From Bradyrhizobium sp. CCGUVB4N (GTDB taxonomy: Bacteria > Pseudomonadota > Alphaproteobacteria > Rhizobiales > Xanthobacteraceae): DNA of 64,000 nucleotides. The notes beneath the pieces were generated by a model. The model worked only from the letters and a program-made list of their open reading frames with translations, had not been told where the DNA came from and made no database searches. The stretch covers positions 4,216,001 through 4,280,000 of the forward strand of contig NZ_JANADP010000001.1 of NCBI RefSeq assembly GCF_024199945.1, written 5' to 3'. Positions within the stretch are counted from its first letter, which is position 1. Each line of letters begins with the position of its first letter. Below, piece by piece: positions 34,070-42,177 of the stretch. A program made the translations under genes and the position numbers.

Positions 34070-35674
34070 ATGCGTCGTCGAGACCTGCTCCGATCCACAC
34101 TGGGCGCCGGTCTCGGCGTCGCCCTGGGTTCGACCCTTCCGATGCCGCGGCTGGCCCGCGCGCAGGGCTCGCGCGTGCTGCGCTTCGTGCCGCAGGCCGA
34201 TGCGGCCATTCTCGATCCGATGATCACCACCGGCCTGGTCAACCGGAATCATGGCTTCCTGATCTGGGATACCCTCTACGGCGTCGACGAGAAATTCCAG
34301 GTTCAGCCGCAGATGGTCGCGGGCCACACCGTCGAGAACGACGGCAAGCTCTGGACGATGACCTTGCGCGACGGCTTGAAATTCCACGACGGCGAGCCGG
34401 TGCGCGGGCGCGACGTAGTGGCGAGCCTGAAGCGCTGGGCCTCGCGCGATGCGTTCGGCAATTCGCTCTTCAATCTGGTCGATGAGGTCTCCGCGCCTGA
34501 CGACAAGACCGTGCGCTGGCGGCTCAAGTCGCCGTTTCCGCTGCTGCCGGAGGCGCTCGGCAAGGTCGGTGCCATCATTGCCTTCATCATGCCGGAGCGT
34601 CTGGCGCAGACCGACAGCGTCACGCCGGTCAAGGAGCTGATCGGCTCCGGTCCGTTCAAATTCCAGGCCGATCAGCACGTGCCCGGCGCGCGTCTCGTTT
34701 ACTCGCGTTTCGACGGCTATGTGCCGCGTCCCGAGGGGACGCCGAGCCTCCTTGCAGGTCCGAAGGTCGCTTATTTCGACCGGGTCGAGTGGCAGGTCAT
34801 CCCGGATCCCGCGACGGCCGCGGCCGCGCTTCAGCAGGGCGAGATCGACTGGTGGGATCAGCCCATCGTCGACTTGTTGCAGAAGCTGAAGGCGAACAAG
34901 GCGCTCAATGTCGAACTGCTCGATCCCATCGGCAATGTCGGCGTGCTGCGCTTCAACCATACGCAGCCGCCCTTCGACAACCCGGCCATCCGCCGCGCCG
35001 TGCTCTCCGCCATCAGCCAGAAGGAGTTCATGTCCGCGGTTGCGGGAGACGATACCAGCCTCTGGCGCGACAAGGTCGGCTTCTTCGCGCCCGGTGGCGC
35101 CATGGCGAACGATGCCGGCATGGACGCGCTGAATGGTCCGCGGGACATCGCCGCCGCCGCCAAGGCGATCAAGGATGCCGGCTACAAGGGTGAGAAAGTA
35201 CTGTTGATGGCGCCGGGCGATTTCCCCGTCATCGGACAGATGAGCGAGGTCGCCGCCGATCTGTTCCGCAAGCTCGGCTTCAATCTCGATTACGTCATGA
35301 CGGATTGGGGCTCGATGCTGCGCCGCATGGGCAACCGCGAGACGCCGGACAAGGGCGGATACAGCGCCTTCTGCACCTATTCCGCCGGCGTCACGCAACT
35401 GAACCCGTCGGCCCACAACTTCATCCGCGGCAGCGGCGACAAGGCGACCTTCGGCTGGGCCAGGAGCGAGAAGCTGGAGCAGCTCCGGGATTCCTGGTTC
35501 GCAGCTCCCGATGTTGCCGCGCAGACCAAGATCGGCATCGAGATGCAGAAGCAGTGCTTTGTCGATGTTCCCTATGTGCCGCTTGGTGTCTTCTATCAGC
35601 CGACCGCGTACAAGAAGAGCCTCACCGGCATGCTCAAGGGCCTGCCGTTGTTCTGGAACGTGCGCGGCGCCTGA
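34070..35674 (+). CDS. Tat-exported ABC substrate-binding protein (family 5, peptide/nickel type)
   Basis: Periplasmic binding protein of 534 aa. The N-terminal twin-arginine signal RRRDLLRSTLGAGLGVALGS ends near ARAQ. Family 5 features are QADAAILDPMITTG, TLRDGLKFHDGEPVRGRDVVASLKRW and VLRFNHTQPPFDNPAIRRAV. No permease or ATPase genes are adjacent, so it must share a transporter encoded elsewhere or act as an orphan. It is 20 bp downstream of the aminotransferase and 13 bp upstream of the formamidase-like gene, so cotranscription is likely. The ligand is probably the amide or amine handled by these enzymes. Confidence 0.93.
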   Translation: MRRRDLLRSTLGAGLGVALGSTLPMPRLARAQGSRVLRFVPQADAAILDPMITTGLVNRNHGFLIWDTLYGVDEKFQVQPQMVAGHTVENDGKLWTMTLRDGLKFHDGEPVRGRDVVASLKRWASRDAFGNSLFNLVDEVSAPDDKTVRWRLKSPFPLLPEALGKVGAIIAFIMPERLAQTDSVTPVKELIGSGPFKFQADQHVPGARLVYSRFDGYVPRPEGTPSLLAGPKVAYFDRVEWQVIPDPATAAAALQQGEIDWWDQPIVDLLQKLKANKALNVELLDPIGNVGVLRFNHTQPPFDNPAIRRAVLSAISQKEFMSAVAGDDTSLWRDKVGFFAPGGAMANDAGMDALNGPRDIAAAAKAIKDAGYKGEKVLLMAPGDFPVIGQMSEVAADLFRKLGFNLDYVMTDWGSMLRRMGNRETPDKGGYSAFCTYSAGVTQLNPSAHNFIRGSGDKATFGWARSEKLEQLRDSWFAAPDVAAQTKIGIEMQKQCFVDVPYVPLGVFYQPTAYKKSLTGMLKGLPLFWNVRGA

Positions 35675-35687
35675 AGAAGGATTTTCG

Positions 35688-37916
35688 ATGCTTCCGATCA
35701 CCGGCTATGCGGACCGCTGGAGCGTGCGCCCCGGCGACGACATCAAGTTCATGATCGCGGTCAAAGGCGGCGGCCGCTATTCGGCGCGGATCGCACGGAT
35801 CATCTGCGGCGACCCGAACCCCAGGGGGCCCGGCTATCGCGAGATTCCGGTGAAGTGGGATCTCGAAGGCCAGCACGACGGGATCGAGCAGACCATCGCC
35901 AAGGGCTCATGGGTCGATGTATCCGCGCTGACTTTGCCGGCGGGTCCGGTCGCCTTCGCTGCGACCGTCTGGCCGACCTTGCTCGCCGCGGGCAGGCAGG
36001 CCGTGCTGAATTTTGCGGGCGCCGGCGGCTCGCTGACGCTCGGCGTCGGTGAAAGGGGTGCTTTCGCCCGGCATGTGACCGGTGAGGGCACCGTCGAGGT
36101 CGAGACCGGTATCGCGCTCACCGAGCGTACCTGGCACGATATCGCCTGCCTGTTCGATCCCGCGACCGGAACGCTGGCGATCGCGCAGGCGCCGCGCAAG
36201 ATCAGGCTCGACCGCGACGAGCGCGCGACGAAAACGCTGAGCGCGCCAAAGGCCGCGTTGGCCGGCACGGGCGCGGCGGCAATCGCCGCGGAGCGCGGAA
36301 GCCGGGGCGCAGTCCACCACTTCAATGGCAAGATCGAGCGGCCGCGCATCACCGATGGCGGCACCGGTCTTGACGGCGTCATCGCCGCGCAAGCCGCTGG
36401 GGCGGTGCCCCCGGCCATCGCCGAATGGGATTTTTCGATCGGCATTCCGACTGACACAGCGACGGATATTGGCGCAGCCAAGGCGCACGGCACCTGCGTC
36501 AATTTGCCGACGCGCGCGATGACGGGCTCGCGCTGGACTGGCGGAGTGACGCATCGCTGGACGGAAGAGCCAAAACTCTGGGGCGCGATCCATTTCCACG
36601 ATGATGATATCGGCGATTCCGGCTGGCAGCCGTCGCTGAGCTTCACCGTGCCGGAGGACTGGACGAGCGGCGTCTATGCGCTGCACCTCGAAAAGGACGG
36701 CGCGCGCGACAACATCGTCTTCTATGTCCGCGCCAAAATACCGGGATCGCAGGCCAAGGTGGCGTTCCTCGCGCCGACCTTCAGTTACACCGTCTACAGC
36801 CAGTATCAGAAGAAGGGCAGGCAGGCTCTGATCACGGAGCGCTCGCTGGCCTGGGGCGCGCTGGCACAGGCGCCGGATGGTCATCCGGAATACGGCGTCT
36901 CGCCCTACAATTTCCATTCGGACGGCAGCGGCGTGGTGATGTCGACCATGCGCCGGCCGCTGATCGACAAGCGCGTCAACCAGATCCACCTGGTCGATCC
37001 CAGCGATGACGGTTCCGGCCTCTACTGGATCGCCGCCGACAGCGCCATCACCGATCTCCTGACCCGCAAGGGCATCGACTTCGAAGTCATCACCGATCAC
37101 GACGTCCATGCCGAAGGCGTCGATCTGCTGTCGAAATATTCGGTCGTCCTGACCGGCCAGCATCCGGAATATCATACGCACGAGACGCTCGATGCGCTCG
37201 GTGCCTATATCGGCAATGGCGGCCGCTTCATGTATCTCGGCGGCAACGGCTTCTACTGGAAAGTGGTACCGCACGCGACAGGCACCTGGGCTTTCGAGCT
37301 GCGACGCGCCGAGGGCGGCATCCGACTCTGGGAAACGCTGCCCGGCGAGAGCTATCATGCGTTCGATGGGTCGTATGGTGGCCTCTGGCGACGGCTTGGC
37401 CGGCCGCCGCAGGCGCTGGTCGGCGTCGGCTTCAGCACGCAAGGGGAATACAAGGGTTTCCCCTACACCTTCCTCGACGGCATTCTCGATCCCCGCGTCG
37501 CGTTCATGCGCGAGGGGATCGAGGATCTGGCGAGCCCCGGTGCCAGGCTTGGCGAGCGCGGCTTCATGGGCGGAGGCGCGGCCGGTCACGAGCTCGACCG
37601 TGCGGATACGCGCCTCGGCACGCCGCATCATGCGATCATCATCGGCCGCGCTGTGCTTGATGATCCGACCTATCAGCCCGTCAACGAAGAGCGCTACGAC
37701 CATACCTGGCCGGCGTCGCGCGAGGAGATCATCCGCTCCGACCTGACCTTCTTCGAAACGCCGAATGGCGGCGCGGTCTTTTCGGTCGGCTCGATGAATT
37801 TCATCGGCGCATTGCCGGTCGACGGCTACGCCAACGTGGCGGCCCTGCTGGTGACCAACATCGTCAGGCGCTTTGCCGATCCGACGGCATTTCCGGAGCC
37901 GAAGTCCTCCGCATGA
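35688..37916 (+). CDS. N,N-dimethylformamidase large-subunit-like protein
   Basis: 742 aa from ATG 35688 after GAAGAAGG. The N-terminal half has a lectin-like (LamG) beta-sandwich (GAVHHFNGKIERPRI). The C-terminal half holds the amidohydrolase-like domain (AKVAFLAPTFSYTVY, YGVSPYNFHSDGSG, then LTGQHPEYHTHETLDALGAY and GGRFMYLGGNGFYWKV). Dimethylformamidase uses a mononuclear iron held by two Tyr and one Glu; Tyr367 or 370, Tyr402 or 407, and Glu494 (HPEY) are likely counterparts. The known enzyme also needs a small subunit of about 130 aa, which is not seen here. The substrate may be another N-substituted amide. Confidence 0.85.
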   Translation: MLPITGYADRWSVRPGDDIKFMIAVKGGGRYSARIARIICGDPNPRGPGYREIPVKWDLEGQHDGIEQTIAKGSWVDVSALTLPAGPVAFAATVWPTLLAAGRQAVLNFAGAGGSLTLGVGERGAFARHVTGEGTVEVETGIALTERTWHDIACLFDPATGTLAIAQAPRKIRLDRDERATKTLSAPKAALAGTGAAAIAAERGSRGAVHHFNGKIERPRITDGGTGLDGVIAAQAAGAVPPAIAEWDFSIGIPTDTATDIGAAKAHGTCVNLPTRAMTGSRWTGGVTHRWTEEPKLWGAIHFHDDDIGDSGWQPSLSFTVPEDWTSGVYALHLEKDGARDNIVFYVRAKIPGSQAKVAFLAPTFSYTVYSQYQKKGRQALITERSLAWGALAQAPDGHPEYGVSPYNFHSDGSGVVMSTMRRPLIDKRVNQIHLVDPSDDGSGLYWIAADSAITDLLTRKGIDFEVITDHDVHAEGVDLLSKYSVVLTGQHPEYHTHETLDALGAYIGNGGRFMYLGGNGFYWKVVPHATGTWAFELRRAEGGIRLWETLPGESYHAFDGSYGGLWRRLGRPPQALVGVGFSTQGEYKGFPYTFLDGILDPRVAFMREGIEDLASPGARLGERGFMGGGAAGHELDRADTRLGTPHHAIIIGRAVLDDPTYQPVNEERYDHTWPASREEIIRSDLTFFETPNGGAVFSVGSMNFIGALPVDGYANVAALLVTNIVRRFADPTAFPEPKSSA

Positions 37917-37986
37917 TGTTGCTCTTGCGTCGGGGCAAGAATAGTCTTGGGTCGTCCAAAAAACGAGAACAAGACCCAAGGTGATC

Positions 37987-38514
37987 ATGGCCCGCATCGA
38001 CTACAGCGACCCGTCCAAGGCGTCCGACCGCACCCGCGAAATCCTCGACAAGAACCGCAATGCCAACATCTTCCGCATGATGTCGCATTCGCCGAGCTAT
38101 TTTGAACAGTATTGCCGCCTCGGCGGCGCCATCCGCCACAAGGGCGAGCTCGATCCCATCGTGCGCGAGCTCGCGATCACGCGCACCGGCATTCTGTGCG
38201 AGGCGCCGTACGAGATCGTCGCGCACAAGCGCATCGGCAAGAACGTCGGCGTCACCGACGCGCAGAACGAGGCGCTGGAGAACTGGCAGGCTGCGACCTG
38301 TTTCGACGAGACGCAGCGCGCCGCGCTTGCCTTCACCGACGAGATCGTGAAGCTGAGGAAGCCGACGGATGCGATCTTCAAGGCGATTGCCGCAAAGCTG
38401 ACGCCGGCAGCGCTCGTCGAGCTGCAGCTCTCGGTCGGCTTCTACATCATGACGTCGAAGTTCCTGGAGACGTTCGAGATCGATCTCCAACCCGTCACCG
38501 AGGTGGTGGGCTGA
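37987..38514 (+). CDS. Carboxymuconolactone decarboxylase/AhpD-like family protein
   Basis: 175 aa, all-helical CMD-family fold, ATG 37987. The active-site region reads TRTGILCEAPYEIVAHKRIG: only the first cysteine of the CxxC pair of AhpD-type peroxidases is present, so thiol peroxidase activity is unlikely. The middle segment ALAFTDEIVKLRKPTD is also typical of the family. Many such proteins accompany aromatic or amide catabolism. It follows the formamidase-like gene by 70 bp, with an inverted CTTGGGTC/GACCCAAG pair in the gap. Confidence 0.87.
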   Translation: MARIDYSDPSKASDRTREILDKNRNANIFRMMSHSPSYFEQYCRLGGAIRHKGELDPIVRELAITRTGILCEAPYEIVAHKRIGKNVGVTDAQNEALENWQAATCFDETQRAALAFTDEIVKLRKPTDAIFKAIAAKLTPAALVELQLSVGFYIMTSKFLETFEIDLQPVTEVVG

Positions 38515-38542
38515 TCCACAGCGTGGCTTGCGAGGGATGGTC

Positions 38543-38845
38543 ATGACGATCGATGAATATGCGGCCTGGGCTGCAACCGTTGCGAAAGTCGATGAGCATC
38601 CTTCGAACGAACGGCTGTCCTATCTCGGGCTCGGCCTCGCCGGTGAATCCGGCGAGGTCGCCGAGCACATCAAGAAGCTGCTGCGCGACGACTGGCTCGA
38701 CAAGGCGGGGCTGATCGAAGAGCTCGGCGATGTCATCTACTACTGGGCCTGCCTGTGCGCCGCGACCGGCCAGCAGCCGTCCGAATTGCTGAAGGCCAGC
38801 GCGGCCAAGATCAAGCGACGTATCAGCGAGGCGGCGAGCCGATAG
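38543..38845 (+). CDS. MazG-like nucleotide pyrophosphohydrolase
   Basis: About 100 aa from ATG 38543, with GAGGG 7 bp upstream. The all-alpha NTP-PPase motif is complete: GLAGESGEVAEHIKK (ExxE) followed by LIEELGDVIYYWACL (ExxD). It hydrolyses nucleoside or modified nucleoside triphosphates to monophosphates, as a housekeeping or damage-control enzyme. Short single-domain MazG-like members of about this length are usual. It is convergent with the glutaminase gene. Confidence 0.9.
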   Translation: MTIDEYAAWAATVAKVDEHPSNERLSYLGLGLAGESGEVAEHIKKLLRDDWLDKAGLIEELGDVIYYWACLCAATGQQPSELLKASAAKIKRRISEAASR

Positions 38846-38853
38846 GCGATCGC

Positions 38854-40701
38854 TTACGTCGACGTCAGAATATCGACCTTGGTGTTGGCGACGATCAGGC
38901 GATCGGCCAGGAGCTGCGCCAGGTTGCGCATGATGCGCTCGGAGGCGCGCGGGTGCTGCCGGCGAAAACGCTCGAAATCCCTGAGCGACACTTCGAAGGC
39001 GGTCGCCGCCATGTCCGCGAACACGTCGGCGGAGCGGGCGGTCTCGATCAGTGCCATCTCGCCGAAGGCCATGCCGGCGGTCAGCGTCGCAAGCCTGACG
39101 CCATCGGGCAGGGTGACATGCACGGCGCCGCTGCGCAGGAAGAACAGGGCGTCGGCAGGATCGCCTGCGGTGAGGATCTTTGCACCGGAGTGATAGGTTT
39201 TGATCGTGCAGATCGAGGCGAGGTCGGTCAGCTCCTCGGTGCTGAGGCCGTCGAGCAGCGGCTGTTCGGACAGCTCGGTGGTCTCGTGGAAATCGATCGA
39301 ACCGCCATAACGGTAGACGATCTGGTCTTCGGCCCATTCGATCGCGGTATCGAGCAGATAGAAATCGCGAACGTTCTTCAGCTCCGCGGTCCATTCCCGC
39401 AAGCTGTCCCATTCCTTGGAGGCACGACGGACGCCGGAAATCACCACGGTGACGTTCAGCGCGGCGAGCTGCTCGAAGGCTTCGGCCACAAGGCGTGCGC
39501 CGGCCCGCGTGGTGGAGGTGACGCGGTGAAGATCGAAGATCACGAACTGCGGCCGCGGTCGATCGGCCAGCCGGCGCGAGACATAGTCGACCGCCGAGAG
39601 CGACAGCGTGCCGACCAGCTCGATGACCCGCACGGCCTCTTCATGCGCGGCGAGGATGTCGCGCTCCTGCTGGCGGCGGACGCGGCGTGACGGGCTCTTG
39701 CCGATGTCGTAGTCCGCGATGACGGCGTTGCGGGCGTCATCGCTGCGGTTGAGCATGTGCAAATCGTAGTGCGATGACAGCGCCTCGCAGACCTTGATGC
39801 CGCGCACGCTGTTGCCGTGCTTGTCGAGCCTTGGCGAGTAGCTGCCGAGGCCGAGGCGGGCGGGGAGCGCGGCCAGGATGCCGCCGCCGACGCCGCTCTT
39901 GGCGGGGATGCCGATCCGGTAGATCCACTCGCCGGCGTAGTCGTACATGCCCGACGAGGTCATCACCGACAACGTCCGCGAGATCGCATACGGCGTCAGC
40001 ACCTGTTCGCCGGTGACCGGATTGACGCCGCGATTAGCGAGCGTCGCCGCCATGATCGCGATGTCGCGCGCGGTGACCAGCACCGCGCATTGGCGGAAAT
40101 AGACGTCGAGCACGCCGGCGACATTGTCCGAAATCACCGCATTGGTCTTGAGCAGATAGCCGATGGCGCGGTTGCGGTCGCCGGTCTGACTTTCGGACGT
40201 GTAGACCGCTTCGTCGACGGCGAGGTCGCGTCCCGCGAAGCGGCTGAGGGCGAGCCGGATCTGCTCGAAAGCATCAGCGCCCTTGCTCGCATGGATCAGT
40301 CCGGTGCAGGCGATCGCGCCGGCATTGACCATCGGGTTGAACGGATGATTCTCCGCATTGAGCCGGATCGAGTTGAAGGGATCGCCCGAGGGCTCGACGC
40401 CGATCGCGCTTTCGACCTTGCCCGCACCCAGAAGATCCAGCGCCAGCGCGAACACGAACGGCTTTGACATCGACTGGATGGTGAAGGGCACCCTGGAGTC
40501 GCCCACTTCGTAGACATGGCCGTCGAGCGTGGCGAGGCTGATGCCGAAATAGGCAGGGTCGGCCTTGCTCAGCTCGGGAATATAATCCGCAACTGCGCCA
40601 GAGGTCTCCGCGGAGAACTCATTCAGGCATGTGTCGAGAAACCGCAGCAGCGGCGGCTTCGAGCGGGTCCAGGCGGCGGCGGGCGGCGGTTGCGCTATCA
40701 T
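38854..40701 (-). CDS. glsA: Glutaminase A fused to STAS and cyclic-nucleotide-binding domains
   Basis: 615 aa from ATG 40701 after AAGGGAGG. Residues about 20-310 are a serine-dependent glutaminase with Ser77-x-x-Lys80 (SMSKPF), NAENHPFNPMVNAGAIA, and GVGGGILAALP. Residues about 355-455 form a STAS domain (PQFVIFDLHRVTSTTRAGARL). Residues about 475-600 form a cNMP-binding domain (GAKILTAGDPADALFFLRSGAV, then MAFGEMALIETARSADVFA with the phosphate-binding cassette). The single-domain bacterial glutaminase is about 310 aa, so two regulatory domains have been added. Deamidation of glutamine under control by cAMP/cGMP or a STAS partner is an attractive inference. Confidence 0.92.
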   Translation of the reverse strand: MIAQPPPAAAWTRSKPPLLRFLDTCLNEFSAETSGAVADYIPELSKADPAYFGISLATLDGHVYEVGDSRVPFTIQSMSKPFVFALALDLLGAGKVESAIGVEPSGDPFNSIRLNAENHPFNPMVNAGAIACTGLIHASKGADAFEQIRLALSRFAGRDLAVDEAVYTSESQTGDRNRAIGYLLKTNAVISDNVAGVLDVYFRQCAVLVTARDIAIMAATLANRGVNPVTGEQVLTPYAISRTLSVMTSSGMYDYAGEWIYRIGIPAKSGVGGGILAALPARLGLGSYSPRLDKHGNSVRGIKVCEALSSHYDLHMLNRSDDARNAVIADYDIGKSPSRRVRRQQERDILAAHEEAVRVIELVGTLSLSAVDYVSRRLADRPRPQFVIFDLHRVTSTTRAGARLVAEAFEQLAALNVTVVISGVRRASKEWDSLREWTAELKNVRDFYLLDTAIEWAEDQIVYRYGGSIDFHETTELSEQPLLDGLSTEELTDLASICTIKTYHSGAKILTAGDPADALFFLRSGAVHVTLPDGVRLATLTAGMAFGEMALIETARSADVFADMAATAFEVSLRDFERFRRQHPRASERIMRNLAQLLADRLIVANTKVDILTST

Positions 40702-40886
40702 CGCCTCCCTTGTGCAACGCAATCCTGACATGCGCAACCCGTTCGGCTCTGTTGTAACGCCCGAACGCAAGACGCCGCGCGCGATTGCATCATGATCTGT
40801 TTCAGATTGTCGCAGATCCGAAAGCCGCCAGGAAAACTTCAACGAAACTGCAACGGAAACTGCAACGAAACTGCGGCGGCGTGTGC

Positions 40887-41108
40887 TCAGCTCGCGACGA
40901 TCGCGATCGCTTGGCCTTCGGCGACAAGGTCATCGATCTTCACGAGCAGTGATTTGAGCGTGCCGGCCGCAGGCGAGGACACCGGGATCTCCATCTTCAT
41001 GGCCTCGACGATCACAACGTCTTCGCCATCCGCGACGGTTCCTCCAACTTGCACGGGCGTTGCGCAGATACGTCCCGCAACTTCAGTGACGATCTTTATT
41101 TCTGGCAT
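40887..41108 (-). CDS. Biotin carboxyl carrier (biotin/lipoyl-attachment) protein, 73 aa
   Basis: Stand-alone carrier domain. ATG 41108 opens MPEIKIVTEVAGRI, and the biotinylation site is Lys38 in VEAMKME. The length is that of a single hammerhead domain. It is divergent from the IclR and carboxyltransferase genes at 41203-43666 and likely the carrier for that carboxylase. The biotin carboxylase subunit needed to complete the enzyme is not in this neighbourhood. Confidence 0.9.
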   Translation of the reverse strand: MPEIKIVTEVAGRICATPVQVGGTVADGEDVVIVEAMKMEIPVSSPAAGTLKSLLVKIDDLVAEGQAIAIVAS

Positions 41109-41163
41109 GCCATCGCCTTTTTGTTGTCGTCGCAAAATGCCTGAGGTAGCGTCTTTCACAAGT

Positions 41164-41176
41164 GGAATTTAATTCC
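41164..41176. promoter_or_regulatory. IclR-type operator candidate
   Basis: GGAATTTAATTCC is a perfect 13-bp palindrome, followed by a GCGGAAC half-site. It lies between the divergent biotin-carrier and IclR genes, 27 bp from the IclR start. IclR-family regulators often bind TGGAA/TTCCA-type palindromes. Confidence 0.55.
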
Positions 41177-41202
41177 GCAGAGCGGAACAAACGGTAGGGA
41201 TC

Positions 41203-42177
41203 ATGGGACGACGTTCGGAGCGGTTGAGTAGGCAAGGTGCACTCGCTGGCGATGCCGGTGAAGGTGATGTCATCCAGGTGGTGTCGCGCGCGTTCGACGT
41301 GTTGCGATGCTTCGAGGGCCACGATAGCAGGCTCGGCAATCTCGAGATTTCAAATCGCTGCGGCCTGCCGCGTTCCACCGTGTCGCGGCTCACGCACACG
41401 CTGACGCGCATGGGGCAGCTGGTCTACCTGCCGCGCGACCAGAAATATCGCATCGGGCCGAGCGCGGTGGCGATGAGCGCCTCGATGATGAAGGGCGCGC
41501 AGCTGCGCAGCATGATCCGCCAACGGCTGCAGGAAGTCGCCGACCAATTGCCTGGCACCGTCGGCTTCGTCGTGCCCGATCGCTTCCATCTCGTTTATCT
41601 CCAGTTCGCGCGCTCGGCCTCTGCGCTCGGTCTGCACGAGGGCACAGGCAGCCGCATCTCGATGGCCTCGACCGCTGCAGGCGCGGCCTACACCGCGGCC
41701 TTGTCGCCGGAAGTCGGCGATGCCTATATCGCCGAAATGGAGCGCGAAGCGCCCGAGGCGGCGAAGATCCTCAGGCCCCGCATCGAGGCCAACCGGCAGT
41801 CGCTGCGCGAGCGCGGCTATGTCACGGCCTGCGGCCTGTGGAGCCCGCACATCAATGGCCTGGCGGTGCCGGTCTGGTCGCCGCAGTACCAGACCTTCGT
41901 GGTCGTCACGATCGGCCTTCTCTCGGCGATGTTTGACGAGCAGCGTCTCCACGCCGAAGTCGCGCCGGTGATGGTCGCGCTCGGCCGTTCGCTCGGCAGC
42001 CTGATGGAGGGCGCGGAAGGCGACGCCTTCAACAACCGCATCTCGCGCAAACCGGTCGCAATGGCCGTGCACAACAATAACAAGCCGATCAATTCGGAGG
42101 GAGTGAATGAACTGGAAGCCGGAACTCGACGAGCTCGCCCGGCGCGAAGCCTTCGCGCGGGAGATGGGCGGCGTTGA
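41203..42177 (+). CDS. IclR-family transcriptional regulator
   Basis: 324 aa. The N-terminal winged helix is VVSRAFDVLRCFEGH to RCGLPRSTVSRLTHTLTRMGQLVY, followed by the IclR effector domain (GTGSRISMASTAAGAAYTAAL, then AACGLWSPH-like and GLAVPVW segments). The last about 24 codons overlap the carboxyltransferase gene in another frame by 71 bp, a tight coupling that suggests one transcript. Probably controls the carboxylase genes, using the palindrome at 41164-41176. Confidence 0.9.
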   Translation: MGRRSERLSRQGALAGDAGEGDVIQVVSRAFDVLRCFEGHDSRLGNLEISNRCGLPRSTVSRLTHTLTRMGQLVYLPRDQKYRIGPSAVAMSASMMKGAQLRSMIRQRLQEVADQLPGTVGFVVPDRFHLVYLQFARSASALGLHEGTGSRISMASTAAGAAYTAALSPEVGDAYIAEMEREAPEAAKILRPRIEANRQSLRERGYVTACGLWSPHINGLAVPVWSPQYQTFVVVTIGLLSAMFDEQRLHAEVAPVMVALGRSLGSLMEGAEGDAFNNRISRKPVAMAVHNNNKPINSEGVNELEAGTRRARPARSLRAGDGRR

